A model generated the notes under the pieces. That model ran no database searches. It saw only the letters and a program-made list of their open reading frames with translations, and was not told the DNA's origin. A program made the position numbers and the translations under genes. Below, piece by piece: positions 1-9,540 of a DNA stretch of 64,000 bases. This stretch comes from Gracilimonas amylolytica. Its GTDB lineage: Bacteria; Bacteroidota; Rhodothermia; Balneolales; Balneolaceae. The stretch is taken from assembly GCF_002911695.1 (NCBI RefSeq), contig NZ_PQBS01000010.1, forward strand, positions 186,001 through 250,000. The letters run 5' to 3'. Position 1 is the first letter of the stretch. The number at the start of each line of letters is the position of its first letter.

Positions 1-195
1 GAAATCTATGGTGGTTATTGAACGACCGGTTCACCGATCGGCGATGGACCGGTGGTCCTGGCATGCGTTCTCCCGATTATATCGGGATGGTTGGGAACGA
101 GTATCTACGCTGTATTTACCTCATTGCTTGTATTCACCAAAACCCTTGATCATTCGATATTGGAGATTCAACTGTGGAAATTCCAATTAGCCACA
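1..195. repeat. Tail of a dispersed intergenic repeat, with REP-like hairpins
   Basis: The first ~50 bases are nearly the same as 3446-3494, the tail of another intergenic repeat copy (GAAATCTATGGTGGTTATTG and on). A perfect 7-bp hairpin, TCCCGAT/ATCGGGA, lies at 71-87, and GGACC/GGTCC pairs at 45-57. An open frame of 60 codons here is not believable because it falls in repeat sequence. The 5' part of the repeat lies outside the window. 196-282 holds no recognised signal beyond the leader of the next gene. Confidence 0.6.
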
Positions 196-282
196 TGCAC
201 AAAATTGTAAAAATGGAATAAATCCGATTTAGATGGAGAATGATTCCAACGGTGAGTTCGTAGTTTTAGTTGTGAAAGCCCT

Positions 283-2697
283 ATGAACCAACTTATAACT
301 ATGACTTCACGACTTTCAGTCACGTTTTCAACACTAATTACCTTACTTTTACTGCTGCCGGCGTCGGTATTTTCTCAGGATGTTCAGATCACCGGACAGG
401 TGGTTGATAATGAGTCGGAACCCCTGATCAATGCTACCGTGGCGGTGTATGATGAGGATGCCCCGGAAACCCCACTATCCGGTACGGTGACCGATGTAAA
501 CGGCGACTTCAACCTTGAGGTAGATCCCGGGAATTACCTGCTTCGCATTTCTTTTTTATCGTTTCAGGATCATGAACAACCACTTGAGGTGGCATCCGGG
601 CAGGATATTGACCTGGGGACCATCCGTCTGCAACCCACACAATCTGAGTTGGGTGAGGTGGAAGTTCAGGGGCAGCGTTCTTACATGGAAATGAATTTCG
701 ACAGCCGGACTTTCAATGTGGAGGAAGATGTGACGAGTCTTGGCGGTTCAGCCCTGGATGTGTTGGATAACGTGCCTTCCATCACCACTGATTTTGAAGG
801 AAATGTGAGCCTACGGGGTAATCAGGGCGTGCAGATACTCATCAATGGGCGGCCATCCAATCTGGTTCGAAATGGAACTGATGCCCTCAGCAGTATTCCG
901 GCCGGACTGATCGAAGAAGTGAAGATCATCACCAATCCCTCTGCACGGTACTCGGCCAACGGCACGGGCGGTATTATTGATATCATCCTGGTAGATAATG
1001 CCGAGTTAGGATTTAATGGCAGCGTTCGGCTCAACACCGGTATTCCACAAGATCATTCGGTTGGGGTGAACCTGAATTATCAGCGAAAGAACATCAACTG
1101 GTTCGTGAATACACAGCTTGAATATGAACAGGATCCGCGCTCAAGCCGAACCTTTCAGAGTTTCAGTGCCGATACCACCTTTGCCTATTCCGAAAGCAGT
1201 GACTGGGATGAGAAAGAGATCGAAGGAAGCATAGACCTTGGGGCCGATATCTTTCTTCCGGCAGATCAGGTCCTGACCGTGGAGGGTCGCCTTAACCTTG
1301 AGACAGGCGAGGAAGACCGAAACGTGAATTACACGGATTACGACCCGCTGAATGACGAGGTCTATCGATCTGTAAATAGCAGCTGGCCGGTCATAGCGGA
1401 AAGTATCCGGGAAGTCAATGATGAGCAAAATGAATCTGATTACGAAGCCCGCATACAGTACGAAAAGATCTTTGGCGGGAATGACGATCACATGCTAAGA
1501 GCGGATGCCGATTTCGAATGGGGCGTGGAAGATGAAAATTCCCTTTTGGATCAGCGGATCGTGTCCGGAACCGGAGATGAGGAGCGACAGCGCACCTTTG
1601 GTAACGAAACCTACCGTGACCTCCGGATGGATGTGGATTATGAGCGTCCCATTCGGGAAAACGATAAATTTGAGGCCGGATTTCGGTTCAACTATGAAAC
1701 TGAGGACAGTGATTACCTGGTGGAAGAATTTGTGAATAATAACTGGGTGGAAGCCTCTGAAGAATTTGGCGCCACGGACAACTTCGAGTATCTGGAAAAT
1801 GTAAATTCTGCCTATGCGATCTATTCCGGTGAACTGAAGCCTTTCACCTATCAAATGGGTGTGCGGGCCGAAAATACGCGTATTGAAACGGAACTCACCA
1901 ACAGTGGTCAGGGCAGTGACCAAAATTATCTGGACTTGTTTCCAAGCTTATTTCTTTCCTATACTTTGAACGAACAAAATTCCGTTCAGGCGAGTTACAG
2001 CCGCAGGATCTCGCGCCCGAGGTCATGGTACCTGTTACCCTACACCGAGATCACCGATAACAGAAATCGAAGAACCGGAAACCCTGATCTCAAACCTGAA
2101 TTCGGCGATTCCTATGAGGTCGGATACCTGAGATATTGGGAGACCGGTTCTTTACTTACCAGCTTTTATTACCGCCACCGCACGCAGGTGATCGAGCGGG
2201 TTTCCATTATTGAGGAAAACGGTATTACAACGCGAACGCCCATCAACCTGGCTACGGAAGATGCCTGGGGGATCGAACTTTCAGCCGATCAGGATATCAC
2301 TGAAAACCTGCAGCTTTCGGGCAGCGTGAATCTGTATCAGTCGGAATCGGAAGGAGAATTTCAGGGCGTGGTGTACGACAGTGAGTCGGATAATTTCACG
2401 AGCCGGCTCAGAGTCCGCTGGACTTTCCTAGATAACTGGAATTTTCAATCCTATTTCTACTACCGCGGGGCAAGTGCCACCACACAGGGCCGCCGGCCGT
2501 CTCGTTCATTTGTGGGAAGCGGCCTGTCCCGCAAGCTTTTGGATGATAAAGCCACTATTTCGGTCAACGTGCGTGACCTCTTTAACACCAGAAATGGCGA
2601 CCGTGAGATCATTGAGCCGTTTACTTACACAAGAAGCGATTTCAGCTGGTCAAGCCGAACAATTCGGGTCAATTTCAGATATAACTTCGGGAGATAG
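283..2697 (+). CDS. TonB-dependent receptor-type outer-membrane beta-barrel protein
   Basis: 804 residues. A signal peptide covers residues ~1-32 (ends LLLLLPASVFSQ). A carboxypeptidase-regulatory-like Ig fold follows at ~33-115 (ITGQVVDNESEPLINATV ... GTVTDVNGDF). Then comes a plug region with GGSALDVLDNVPSITTD and VSLRGNQGVQILINGRPS, then a long barrel rich in alternating aromatic and acidic residues that ends in an aromatic strand (TIRVNFRYNFGR). The order matches Bacteroidota outer-membrane beta-barrel family proteins, which lack a clear TonB box. It probably sits in the outer membrane and may import a ligand, but the substrate cannot be read. A second Met at residue 7 is an alternative start. 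It stands alone, with repeat DNA on both sides. Confidence 0.85.
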   Translation: MNQLITMTSRLSVTFSTLITLLLLLPASVFSQDVQITGQVVDNESEPLINATVAVYDEDAPETPLSGTVTDVNGDFNLEVDPGNYLLRISFLSFQDHEQPLEVASGQDIDLGTIRLQPTQSELGEVEVQGQRSYMEMNFDSRTFNVEEDVTSLGGSALDVLDNVPSITTDFEGNVSLRGNQGVQILINGRPSNLVRNGTDALSSIPAGLIEEVKIITNPSARYSANGTGGIIDIILVDNAELGFNGSVRLNTGIPQDHSVGVNLNYQRKNINWFVNTQLEYEQDPRSSRTFQSFSADTTFAYSESSDWDEKEIEGSIDLGADIFLPADQVLTVEGRLNLETGEEDRNVNYTDYDPLNDEVYRSVNSSWPVIAESIREVNDEQNESDYEARIQYEKIFGGNDDHMLRADADFEWGVEDENSLLDQRIVSGTGDEERQRTFGNETYRDLRMDVDYERPIRENDKFEAGFRFNYETEDSDYLVEEFVNNNWVEASEEFGATDNFEYLENVNSAYAIYSGELKPFTYQMGVRAENTRIETELTNSGQGSDQNYLDLFPSLFLSYTLNEQNSVQASYSRRISRPRSWYLLPYTEITDNRNRRTGNPDLKPEFGDSYEVGYLRYWETGSLLTSFYYRHRTQVIERVSIIEENGITTRTPINLATEDAWGIELSADQDITENLQLSGSVNLYQSESEGEFQGVVYDSESDNFTSRLRVRWTFLDNWNFQSYFYYRGASATTQGRRPSRSFVGSGLSRKLLDDKATISVNVRDLFNTRNGDREIIEPFTYTRSDFSWSSRTIRVNFRYNFGR

Positions 2698-3500
2698 GGT
2701 GGGGAGTTTTTAGTGTTTAGGTTTTAGTGATAAGTGATAAGTGATAAGTAATTAGGTTTTAGTGGTATGTACTGAGCAAACAAATTCAAACAACCAAAAG
2801 AAGCTGTCATCCTGATCCGCCGGTTGGCGGAGAAGGATCTTGCCTATTCGTAGCTGGTTGCCTCAATCACGACCTCCTCTGTCTCCTCCTTAACAAGGAG
2901 GAGGACGCCTGATTATACCTCATTGCCAATATTCACTCACCTGCTGTCGAAGGAACGAGCCCACAAGGCGAGTGAGTGGAGCGGAGAAATCTATGGTGGT
3001 TTTAGATGAGCAACCAAATTTACACAAGCACAAAAAGCCCGTCATCCAGAGGTAACGATGGACCTTGCCTATTCATAGCTGGTTGCCCTATTCACGACCT
3101 CCTCTGGCTCCTCCTTAACAAGGAGGAGGACGCCTGATTATACCTCATTCCCAATATTCACTCACCTGCTGTCGAAGGAACGAACCCTAAGGTGAGTGAA
3201 TGGAGCGGAGAAATCTATGGTGATTAAAAATGAGCAACCAAAACCACACAAGCACAAAAAGCCGTCATCCAGAGGCAACGATGGACCTTGCCTATTCATA
3301 CCTCCTTGCCCCAATCACGACCTCCTCTGTCTCCTCCTTAACAAGGAGGAGGACGCCTGATTATACCTCATTGCCAATATTCACTCCCCTGCTTGTCATT
3401 TCGACCGGAAGGAACGAGCCCCTAAGGCGAGTGAGTGGAGCGGAGAAATCTTTGGTGGTTATTGAACGACCGGTTCACCGAATGGCGATGGACTGAACGA
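2698..3500. repeat. Three diverged copies of a ~200-bp structured intergenic repeat
   Basis: Copies begin with GTCATCC at 2806, 3041 and 3264 and end near 3017, 3241 and 3494. Each contains in order GTCATCCWGA..., CTTGCCTATTC, ACGACCTCCTCT, the hairpin CTCCTCCTT-AAC-AAGGAGGAG, GAGTGAGTGGAGCGGAGAAATCT (with small changes) and a tail GAGCAACCAAA. Copies B and C start GTCATCCAGAGG where A starts GTCATCCTGATCC. A three-fold tandem GTGATAA lies at 2726-2750. No long gene-like frame survives across the copies. These resemble dispersed repeats seen in many Bacteroidota genomes; their function is unknown. Confidence 0.75.
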
Positions 3501-3540
3501 ACGAATTTTTATTAGACCTTAGACGGATGACCAGAAACCA

Positions 3541-3610
3541 TATTATTTCGTGGTCTCATCCCAACGGGATGACATCTTTAGCCCCGGGATTTATCCCGGG
3601 GTAAGAAAGA
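3541..3610. repeat. REP-like double hairpin
   Basis: Two tight hairpins stand next to each other: CATCCC-AAC-GGGATG at 3557-3571 and CCCCGGGA-TTTA-TCCCGGGG at 3582-3601. Paired short GC-rich hairpins of this type are typical of REP elements mobilised by REP-associated tyrosine transposases, but no such transposase gene is in the window. The remaining ~200 bases to the next gene hold nothing I can support. Confidence 0.55.
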
Positions 3611-3809
3611 AAAACAAAGAACCTCTGCGTGGCAGGTGAAACAGTATAGGATGTCGTTCAGAGGTTGGGCTATAGACTCGATTATAAAACTCACCGGGCT
3701 ATCACCCAATCCGTCAGACGACTCTTTGCGAATTTATACTGCCTGTCTATGTATTAGTCTCAGACAGAGAATTTATATTCTGTACCGCACAAACGAGGAT
3801 ATAGCACCC

Positions 3810-4496
3810 TCAGCTAATATAAAAACCATTCAAGGAAGCAACTAAAAGGTCCATATCCGCCTTTTCTATGGGATGTGGAGAATTTGGAAGCACTACTAAC
3901 TCCCCATTCGGAAGTGCGTTGTAAACGTCGATACTTTGAGCAAGTCCTGCCGTTTGATCCCGGTCTCCTACGTGTATTCTCACTTTATTTTTAATATCTG
4001 ACCAATCTGAATCCTTAATTCGGTGTTCCTTGCCCAGGTCTGTTAACAGCTCTTTGGTTTTGGAAGTAACCTGCTTCCAGCTGCCCGGGTGACGTCTGTC
4101 CAGCTCTTGCGCAAACTGTGGCACTTTCTCTGTGATCTTCGCGGGGTTCAGGAATTTAACCTCCCGGCCGGCAACCTCAGGCGACCACTTCAATACCGTC
4201 CCCAGGGTTGAGATCTTTCCAATCCGATCCCCGTGATGTAATCCTAACAACAATGCTACATAACCTCCCATGCTATACCCAAACAAATCAGCTTTTTCGA
4301 TTGAGTTTTCCTCCATATAATTCAGCACGTTTTCGGCAAAGTGCTCCATCCGGAATGGTCGCTCCAAAACCGCTTCTGTACCATGACCTTCAAAATTAAG
4401 CAAATGTACGGGGCGATCCGCATTCAGCTTATCGGCTAAAGGCTTCACTTGATCGGAGGTCCCCAATGCCCCATGCAATAGTATCAGTTGATTCAT
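3810..4496 (-). CDS. Alpha/beta hydrolase fold protein
   Basis: 228 residues. The N-terminal strand and oxyanion region read LILLHGALGTSDQ. The nucleophile elbow is GYSMGG (Ser near residue 74), the acid is in HVGDRDQT and the catalytic His is in PNSPHPIEKAD, so the Ser-Asp-His triad looks complete. There is no signal peptide, so it is probably cytoplasmic. The fold fits small esterases and the MenH/BioH-like group, but neither the substrate nor a pathway partner can be read from the neighbourhood. It is a single gene between two repeat-rich stretches. Confidence 0.85.
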   Translation of the reverse strand: MNQLILLHGALGTSDQVKPLADKLNADRPVHLLNFEGHGTEAVLERPFRMEHFAENVLNYMEENSIEKADLFGYSMGGYVALLLGLHHGDRIGKISTLGTVLKWSPEVAGREVKFLNPAKITEKVPQFAQELDRRHPGSWKQVTSKTKELLTDLGKEHRIKDSDWSDIKNKVRIHVGDRDQTAGLAQSIDVYNALPNGELVVLPNSPHPIEKADMDLLVASLNGFYIS

Positions 4497-5284
4497 TTTT
4501 TGATCAAATTTTAGGTTTACTTTTCGCCAAGAGTATAAAATTTGTGGAAGAAATTCATTTCAATATTCAATAAACAAGGCCGTCATCCTGATCCGCCGGC
4601 TGGCGGAGAAGGATCTTGCCTATTCATAGCTGGATGCCCCAATCACGACCTCCTCTGTCTCCTCCTTAACAAGGAGGAGGACGCTTGATTAAATATGGCT
4701 GCCCGTATTCACCACCCATAGAGCCTCGTTACGAAGGTCCTCCTTCGTAACGACTACTGTGAAGCTCCAGCTTCACTCCCCTGCTTGTCATTTCGACCGG
4801 AAGGAACGAGCCCTAAGGCGAGTGAGTGGAGCGGAGAAATCTATGGTGGTTTTAGATGAGCAACCAATTTGCTCTAACTAGCCACCGCATCCCGACTTTC
4901 GGGACGACGCCTGCGCTAATTCCAGGTTTGAGATTGGTTTATGCCTGAATTAGGCAACCAAGCTTACAAAACATAAAAAACCCGTCATCCTGAGGGAGCG
5001 AAGGATCTTGCATATTCATACCCGGTTGCCCATATCTGCAACCCCTCTTTGTTTCTCCCCTAAACTTAGGGGAGAAGACGCGGTAATTACACCATTGCCC
5101 CCTATTCACTCCCCCGCTTGTCATTTCGACCGGAAGGAACGAGCCCCAAAGGCGAGTGAGTGGAGCGGAGAAATCTTTGGTAGTTTTAGATGGGCAACCA
5201 ACTTTGCTCTAACTAGCCACCGCATCCCGACTTTCGGGACGACGCCTGCGCTAATTCCAGGTTTGATATTCAACGAGTACCCAC
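4497..5284. repeat. Two further repeat copies plus extra hairpins
   Basis: Copy D starts at 4582 (GTCATCCTGATCC) and ends near 4866. It carries an inserted pair of perfect hairpins: CGTTACGAAGG/CCTTCGTAACG at 4727-4752 and GTGAAGCT/AGCTTCAC at 4759-4776. Copy E starts at 4984 and ends near 5200; its central hairpin is CTCCCCTAA/TTAGGGGAG, a different sequence from the other copies but the same shape. A ~55-bp unit containing CCCGACTTTCGGGACGACGC follows both copies (4878-4932 and 5211-5266). No gene is visible. Confidence 0.7.
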
Positions 5285-6745
5285 TTAATCCAGAACTACC
5301 ACCATTTTTGCGCCGCCTTTGTCGAAGCGTTGAATGCGATCCACATAACGATTGGTGTCGGCATCCAGATCAAAGGCACCGAACAGCTGCAGTTTGAATT
5401 TTCTGTGCAAATGCATGTTGATATGCAGTGTCACCCTGTTATCTACCCTGCGGCCGGTATTGATATAAAACTGTCCCCAGTTGCGCACGAGGTTATGAAT
5501 TTCTTCTGATGCTTGCAGAGCATTCAGGTCTTCATTGGTAGTTCGCAATTGTGACTGATATCGCGAAGCGATGGACAACTTAGGACTTACCTTGTACATC
5601 AGTCCGGCATCCAGCATCCAGCGGCGTTCTTTCAGGTCAAATTCCTGATCGACTACCGAAACCCCGCCATTTTCGCCAGACTGAAAATCGTTATAATATT
5701 CTCGTGAGATCCTGAGCAATGGAGTCCATTTCCAGGCCTTGCCTTTTGCCACCAATCCCACTTTATAGTTATTCTGCTTTGCGGTGTAATCCACCCGGTT
5801 TTGATCTGCCACTCCGTTTCTTTCCTCATTGTTGAAGGTCTTGTATCCAAACACTCCAACGGTGACCGGCCCCACATTTACATCCACGACTCCATTCAGC
5901 ACATAAAGCCACTCCCTGCTATCCACCGAAAATTCATCTTCTGCATTATTGAAGATATTCTTCTTGACCGGCGGCTGAACGATAAAACTCAGATCCCAAT
6001 GGAATCTCTGATCACCCGGACTGTTCCACCTTCCCAGAAAAAGGGTATTGGGTGATTTGATCTGCTCCTGAAAATTCATGGCCGCTTCTTCCGGCGTCTG
6101 GAAATAGGCATCATTCCCCACTTTGTTAACCACGTTGTTCAGGTAATCCTGATAAGTGAAATCAAATCGAAAGTCACCCATCTCACCTCCCTGATACCGG
6201 TACGACAACGTCAGGTCCAGGTCACGCTTGAATTCAGCCACCGTGTGTTGAAAATAGAGACTCTGTCTTTCTGAGAGTTTCCTTTTGTAGGTAAATTCAA
6301 ACAAGGCTCTTTCCGCTCTTCCATGTTGCTGAAGGTGGGTACTTAGCCCAATGGCTGATTTATCTGATAACTCACTGTCTACATGAAGTTCTGTAAATAC
6401 CGCCCATCGACCCTTATCATAACTGGAGAACCGGCTTCTTAAACCTTGTTGGCCATTTTTATGCCAGGCAAACTGATCCCCAAAGAAATACTCCTGCCCC
6501 ATCATATCGAGCTCATATTCATGCTTGGTCAACGGAGTAAGGACTCTTGAAAATCCACGATCATACAAGATAGTCCCGTAGGCATGACTCTTATCAAGGA
6601 TCTGAAACCTCAGATTTTGGGTCCAGTCAAAAGTGGAAAAGTGTTCGGTGTCCTGATAGAGAATCTGTGCCTGAATGGAGCCATTCAACAGGCAAAAAGT
6701 GAGTAAAAGTATCCCTGTAATTACTTTTAAATTTTTTATAGGCAA
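5285..6745 (-). CDS. Outer-membrane beta-barrel protein of unknown function
   Basis: 486 residues from a TTG start; no in-frame ATG lies near the signal peptide. Residues ~1-26 form a signal peptide (ITGILLLTFCLLNGSIQAQ). The mature part alternates aromatic and polar residues over many predicted beta strands (for example YKRKLSERQSLYFQHTVAEF and KLSIASRYQSQLRT), and near the C-terminus are barrel-like strands (VTLHINMHLHRKFKLQLFGAF). It ends in GGAKMVVVLD. This suggests an outer-membrane barrel, but I recognise no family. It is divergent from the gene at 6880, with a 134-bp gap holding the likely promoters of both. Confidence 0.65.
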   Translation of the reverse strand: MPIKNLKVITGILLLTFCLLNGSIQAQILYQDTEHFSTFDWTQNLRFQILDKSHAYGTILYDRGFSRVLTPLTKHEYELDMMGQEYFFGDQFAWHKNGQQGLRSRFSSYDKGRWAVFTELHVDSELSDKSAIGLSTHLQQHGRAERALFEFTYKRKLSERQSLYFQHTVAEFKRDLDLTLSYRYQGGEMGDFRFDFTYQDYLNNVVNKVGNDAYFQTPEEAAMNFQEQIKSPNTLFLGRWNSPGDQRFHWDLSFIVQPPVKKNIFNNAEDEFSVDSREWLYVLNGVVDVNVGPVTVGVFGYKTFNNEERNGVADQNRVDYTAKQNNYKVGLVAKGKAWKWTPLLRISREYYNDFQSGENGGVSVVDQEFDLKERRWMLDAGLMYKVSPKLSIASRYQSQLRTTNEDLNALQASEEIHNLVRNWGQFYINTGRRVDNRVTLHINMHLHRKFKLQLFGAFDLDADTNRYVDRIQRFDKGGAKMVVVLD

Positions 6746-6879
6746 AACTTCTCTGTGCTATTTTAATTTTTGGAAACGATAATCCTAACAATGTTATCAT
6801 CTTAGTTCAATTAAAACAAACCGATTTACTTCTGATTTAGATATTCAAATATCTTTTATACCGATCAAATTTCTTTTGC

Positions 6880-7311
6880 ATGACGGCTCAAATCAAAGAA
6901 ACCATCAAATATGAGGGAAGAACCCTCAGTATGGCTGCTGAACCGCTGAATTCATATCTAAGAAATAGATACGATCTTCAGGTCCAATTGAATTCACTTG
7001 GAACAGCATGCCGGCGGGGTTACATGGGCGAGTGGGAAGTAAAGGATGACAAACTCTACCTGACAAATTTAAAGATCAACCTATCTCATGATTCCAGGAA
7101 GGGAGTTGAAACTCTCTTCCCGGGTCAACAAGAAGTATTTGCTGAATGGTTTACCGGTGAAGTACGAATCCCAACCGGATATAGGCTGCAATATGTACAT
7201 ATGGGATATGCTTCAGTTTATGAAAAGGACCTCTTTTTAATGTTTGAAGAGGGTAAACTTATCGATAAAAGGATTGTGGATAATCGGAAATCTAATGATC
7301 AATCTTCTTAG
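6880..7311 (+). CDS. Conserved hypothetical protein
   Basis: 143 residues, no signal peptide or membrane segment. Recognisable blocks are YEGRTLSMAAEPLNSYL, CRRGYMGEWEVKDDKLYL, FPGQQEVFAEWFTGEVRIP and YVHMGYASVYEKDLFLMFEEGK. From memory these blocks recur in a family of small uncharacterised bacterial proteins; no function is known to me. It is the last chromosomal gene before the tRNA-Arg integration region. Confidence 0.65.
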   Translation: MTAQIKETIKYEGRTLSMAAEPLNSYLRNRYDLQVQLNSLGTACRRGYMGEWEVKDDKLYLTNLKINLSHDSRKGVETLFPGQQEVFAEWFTGEVRIPTGYRLQYVHMGYASVYEKDLFLMFEEGKLIDKRIVDNRKSNDQSS

Positions 7312-7665
7312 TTTTATGCACTTCCTAAAAACACAAAAACCCTAAGACATTGTAAGTAAATATCTTAGAGCTTGGCGTTAGTACGTCTATGTACGCCCGG
7401 AAGAAAGCAAAAGTGTTCATTCTATTACACTTAAACACCCTTTATTGATCATTAGAAACAGATTCAGTTTTTCGTTTAAGTGGGTGAAGTGAAGGCAAAT
7501 GAAAGATTTGATTACAAATTACTTCACTTACACTGCCTATTAATGTCCGTTACCGTCCGATAGCTTGTCCGAAAATTTAATTTCAAGAAACACGACACTC
7601 AGCGCCTCTGATACTTTCCAAGAATCTTAACTTAATCACTTTATAGTTGTATTTAAGCCGTCTTT
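7312..7665. other. Non-coding stretch with truncated tRNA-downstream repeat
   Basis: 7328-7403 matches 9478-9555 with two substitutions. It comprises the decayed terminator hairpin (CTAAGACATT/AATATCTTAG at 7342-7369), the segment GAGCTTGGCGTTAGTACG and the first 14 bases of the att sequence (TGTACGCCCGGAAG), after which similarity stops abruptly. The remaining bases to 7665 hold GTCCG at three nearby spots (7544-7570) and no gene. Confidence 0.6.
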
Positions 7666-7724
7666 TTTAGTTCTTAACTGCAAAACGGGTGGAACTTCAA
7701 CCCTTTTTGCAGTTAGAAACTAAA
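7666..7724 (+). promoter_or_regulatory. Inverted repeat upstream of first AbiE pair (probable AbiEi operator)
   Basis: Two arms of 25 bases (7666-7690 and 7700-7724) pair with three mismatches around a 9-base loop and end four bases before the start codon. Inner arms read CAAAACGGGT and ACCCTTTTTG. The same layout with co-varied inner bases precedes the second AbiE pair. Known AbiEi antitoxins repress their own promoter by binding inverted repeats, so an operator is likely; a hairpin in the mRNA leader is the alternative. Confidence 0.7.
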
Positions 7725-7728
7725 ATTT

Positions 7729-8541
7729 ATGAGTGATACTCACTACGAATATTTAGACGTTTATCTGGATGAAATGAGAAGCCGGGGCCGGTTTACCTTT
7801 ACTTCTAATGAAGTAATTGAAAAATTTCATCTCACTGAAAATGCGTTTAAAAAAACAATACAGCGGTTATTACATAAAAACCGAGTGGCTAGACTGCGAA
7901 ATGAATTCTACCTAATCATCCCTCCGGAATACGCATCCCGCCAAACCCTGCCATTGAGCTATTTCATTGATGACCTGATGAAATTCTTGGAAAGGGATTA
8001 TTATGTGGGACTCCTAACCGCAGCTATGTATTATGGAGCCGCTCATCAACAGCCACAAACACAATTCGTAGTCTCTGAGCCTCCTTATTTAAGACCAATC
8101 AAAAACAAGCAGCAATCTATTGTCTTTTGCCTGAAAAAAGGTTGGAATACTGATTTTGTATCTCAGCAGAAAACAGATGCGGGTTACATAAATATTTCGA
8201 GTCCGGCATTAACGGCTCTTGATTTAGTCTTTTACTCAGACCGTATCGGGGGCATAAACCGAGCCACCACGGTTTTGGCCGAATTAGTCATTGAGCTGAA
8301 ACCAGACACACTGACAAAAACCGCAGAGGATTTTTCTCAAACGACAACCCTTCAACGCTTAGGTTTTTTGCTTGATGAGGTTCTTCAGGAAACCACACTG
8401 GCTGATGCCATACATATTGTATTAGACAGCCGGAAATACTACCCAGCTCAGTTAAATCCCAAGACAGAAAGTGAGAATCAAAAAACACCAAACCGTTGGA
8501 AAATAATACCAAATATGAAGGTAGAGGTTGACGAACTATGA
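7729..8541 (+). CDS. abiEi: AbiEi-type antitoxin/transcriptional regulator, copy 1
   Basis: 270 residues. A winged-helix DNA-binding domain at ~1-65 (YLDEMRSRGRFTFTSNEVIEKF ... HKNRVARLRNEFYLI) leads into the AbiEi C-terminal domain (IIPPEYASRQTLPLSYFIDDLMKFLERDYYVGLLTAA, then ISSPALTALDLVFYSDRIGGINR). It is the antitoxin of a type IV toxin-antitoxin system and most likely represses its own operon. Its stop overlaps the toxin start by four bases (ATGA). It differs from the second copy (25260-26075) mainly in the first ~70 residues. It lies outside the integrated element, in a remnant block to its left. Confidence 0.85.
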   Translation: MSDTHYEYLDVYLDEMRSRGRFTFTSNEVIEKFHLTENAFKKTIQRLLHKNRVARLRNEFYLIIPPEYASRQTLPLSYFIDDLMKFLERDYYVGLLTAAMYYGAAHQQPQTQFVVSEPPYLRPIKNKQQSIVFCLKKGWNTDFVSQQKTDAGYINISSPALTALDLVFYSDRIGGINRATTVLAELVIELKPDTLTKTAEDFSQTTTLQRLGFLLDEVLQETTLADAIHIVLDSRKYYPAQLNPKTESENQKTPNRWKIIPNMKVEVDEL

Positions 8542-9335
8542 TCCCTAAAGCGTATATAGATGCCTGGCGGTCTGTAGCTCCCTGGACTGAATCTTCACAG
8601 GTTGAACAGGATTTGGTTATTTCCAGAGCCGTTGTAGAGATCTTTTCCAATGATTTTTTGAAGAAAAACCTCGCATTCCGTGGAGGTACAGCTCTCCATA
8701 AATTATTCTTAAGCCCACAGGCAAGGTATTCTGAAGATATTGATTTGGTACAGTTACATTCTGGTCCTGCCAAACCCATGCTTGAAGCTATTCGGGATCA
8801 ATTAATATTCCTGGGTGGGAAAGATGACCGGCAAGTAAAACTGAATGAACATAACTGTACGGTATATTATCAATTTGAGACGGAAGTAAGTCCCCCACCG
8901 AGCATGAGGGTAAAAATTGAAATCAATACACGGGAACACTTCAATGTGTTGGGGTTACAGAAAGAAATTTTTTCAGTGGATAACCCTTGGTATCAGGGCA
9001 GTGCAGAAGTGACAAGCTACCTGCCGGAAGAGCTTTTAGGCACCAAACTCAGAGCGTTATACCAGCGAAAGAAGGGACGAGATTTATTTGATCTACATTA
9101 TGCTATTGAGAACCTTGATCTGGACATCGACAAAATCATTGAGTGTTTTCATGCCTACATGGATCAGGAAGACAACAAAGCACCTACAGCCCGTGAATTT
9201 GAGCTTAATCTGGAAGAGAAGATGCAGGATAATGAATTTACCGGGGATATTATGGCTTTGCTACGACCAGAGATTAGGTATGAACAAGAACAAGCTTACA
9301 CAAAAGTCATGACCGAAATTATTAGTCAGATATAA
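8538..9335 (+). CDS. abiEii: AbiEii-type nucleotidyltransferase toxin, copy 1
   Basis: 265 residues. The nucleotidyltransferase signature is intact: G49-G50-T51 in FRGGTALHKL, then D67 and D69 in SEDIDL. The downstream ELLGTKLRALYQRKKGRDLFDL block is typical of AbiEii/AbiGii toxins. The family transfers nucleotides to an RNA target and stops growth, for example on phage infection. It is translationally coupled to the antitoxin. It is almost identical to the toxin at 26072-26869; the last ~15 residues differ most. Confidence 0.88.
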   Translation: MIPKAYIDAWRSVAPWTESSQVEQDLVISRAVVEIFSNDFLKKNLAFRGGTALHKLFLSPQARYSEDIDLVQLHSGPAKPMLEAIRDQLIFLGGKDDRQVKLNEHNCTVYYQFETEVSPPPSMRVKIEINTREHFNVLGLQKEIFSVDNPWYQGSAEVTSYLPEELLGTKLRALYQRKKGRDLFDLHYAIENLDLDIDKIIECFHAYMDQEDNKAPTAREFELNLEEKMQDNEFTGDIMALLRPEIRYEQEQAYTKVMTEIISQI

Positions 9336-9492
9336 GGTATTGTTACAATACACTCTAAAAATAATTGGGAAATTATGTATTCAACTTATTTTAGAATGAC
9401 TCCTTTTTCAGATAATACTTCAAGGACGCAATGAAAATCATTTAAGTGAAAATGTTTGCCATATGTTGGCCGCTCTTAAAAACACAAAAGCC

Positions 9493-9519
9493 CTAAGATA
9501 TTGTAAGTAAATATCTTAG
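9493..9519 (-). terminator. Original terminator of tRNA-Arg, displaced by the element
   Basis: Perfect 10-bp stem CTAAGATATT/AATATCTTAG with a 7-base loop, followed on the minus strand by GGGCTTTTGTGTTTTT. It lies just beyond the displaced 3' tRNA fragment (attL), so before integration it would have ended the tRNA-Arg transcript. The second, imperfect copy is at 7342-7369. Confidence 0.6.
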
Positions 9520-9540
9520 AGCTTGGCGTTAGTACGTCTA

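Noticed and set aside
3636-3845. Small plus-strand frame before the hydrolase
   Set aside because: No family-like sequence, and it runs over the 3' end of the hydrolase gene and next to REP hairpins.
2806-5266. CRISPR array from repeated blocks
   Set aside because: The units are ~200 bases, diverged, with no short identical repeats separated by unique spacers of equal length, and no cas genes are present.
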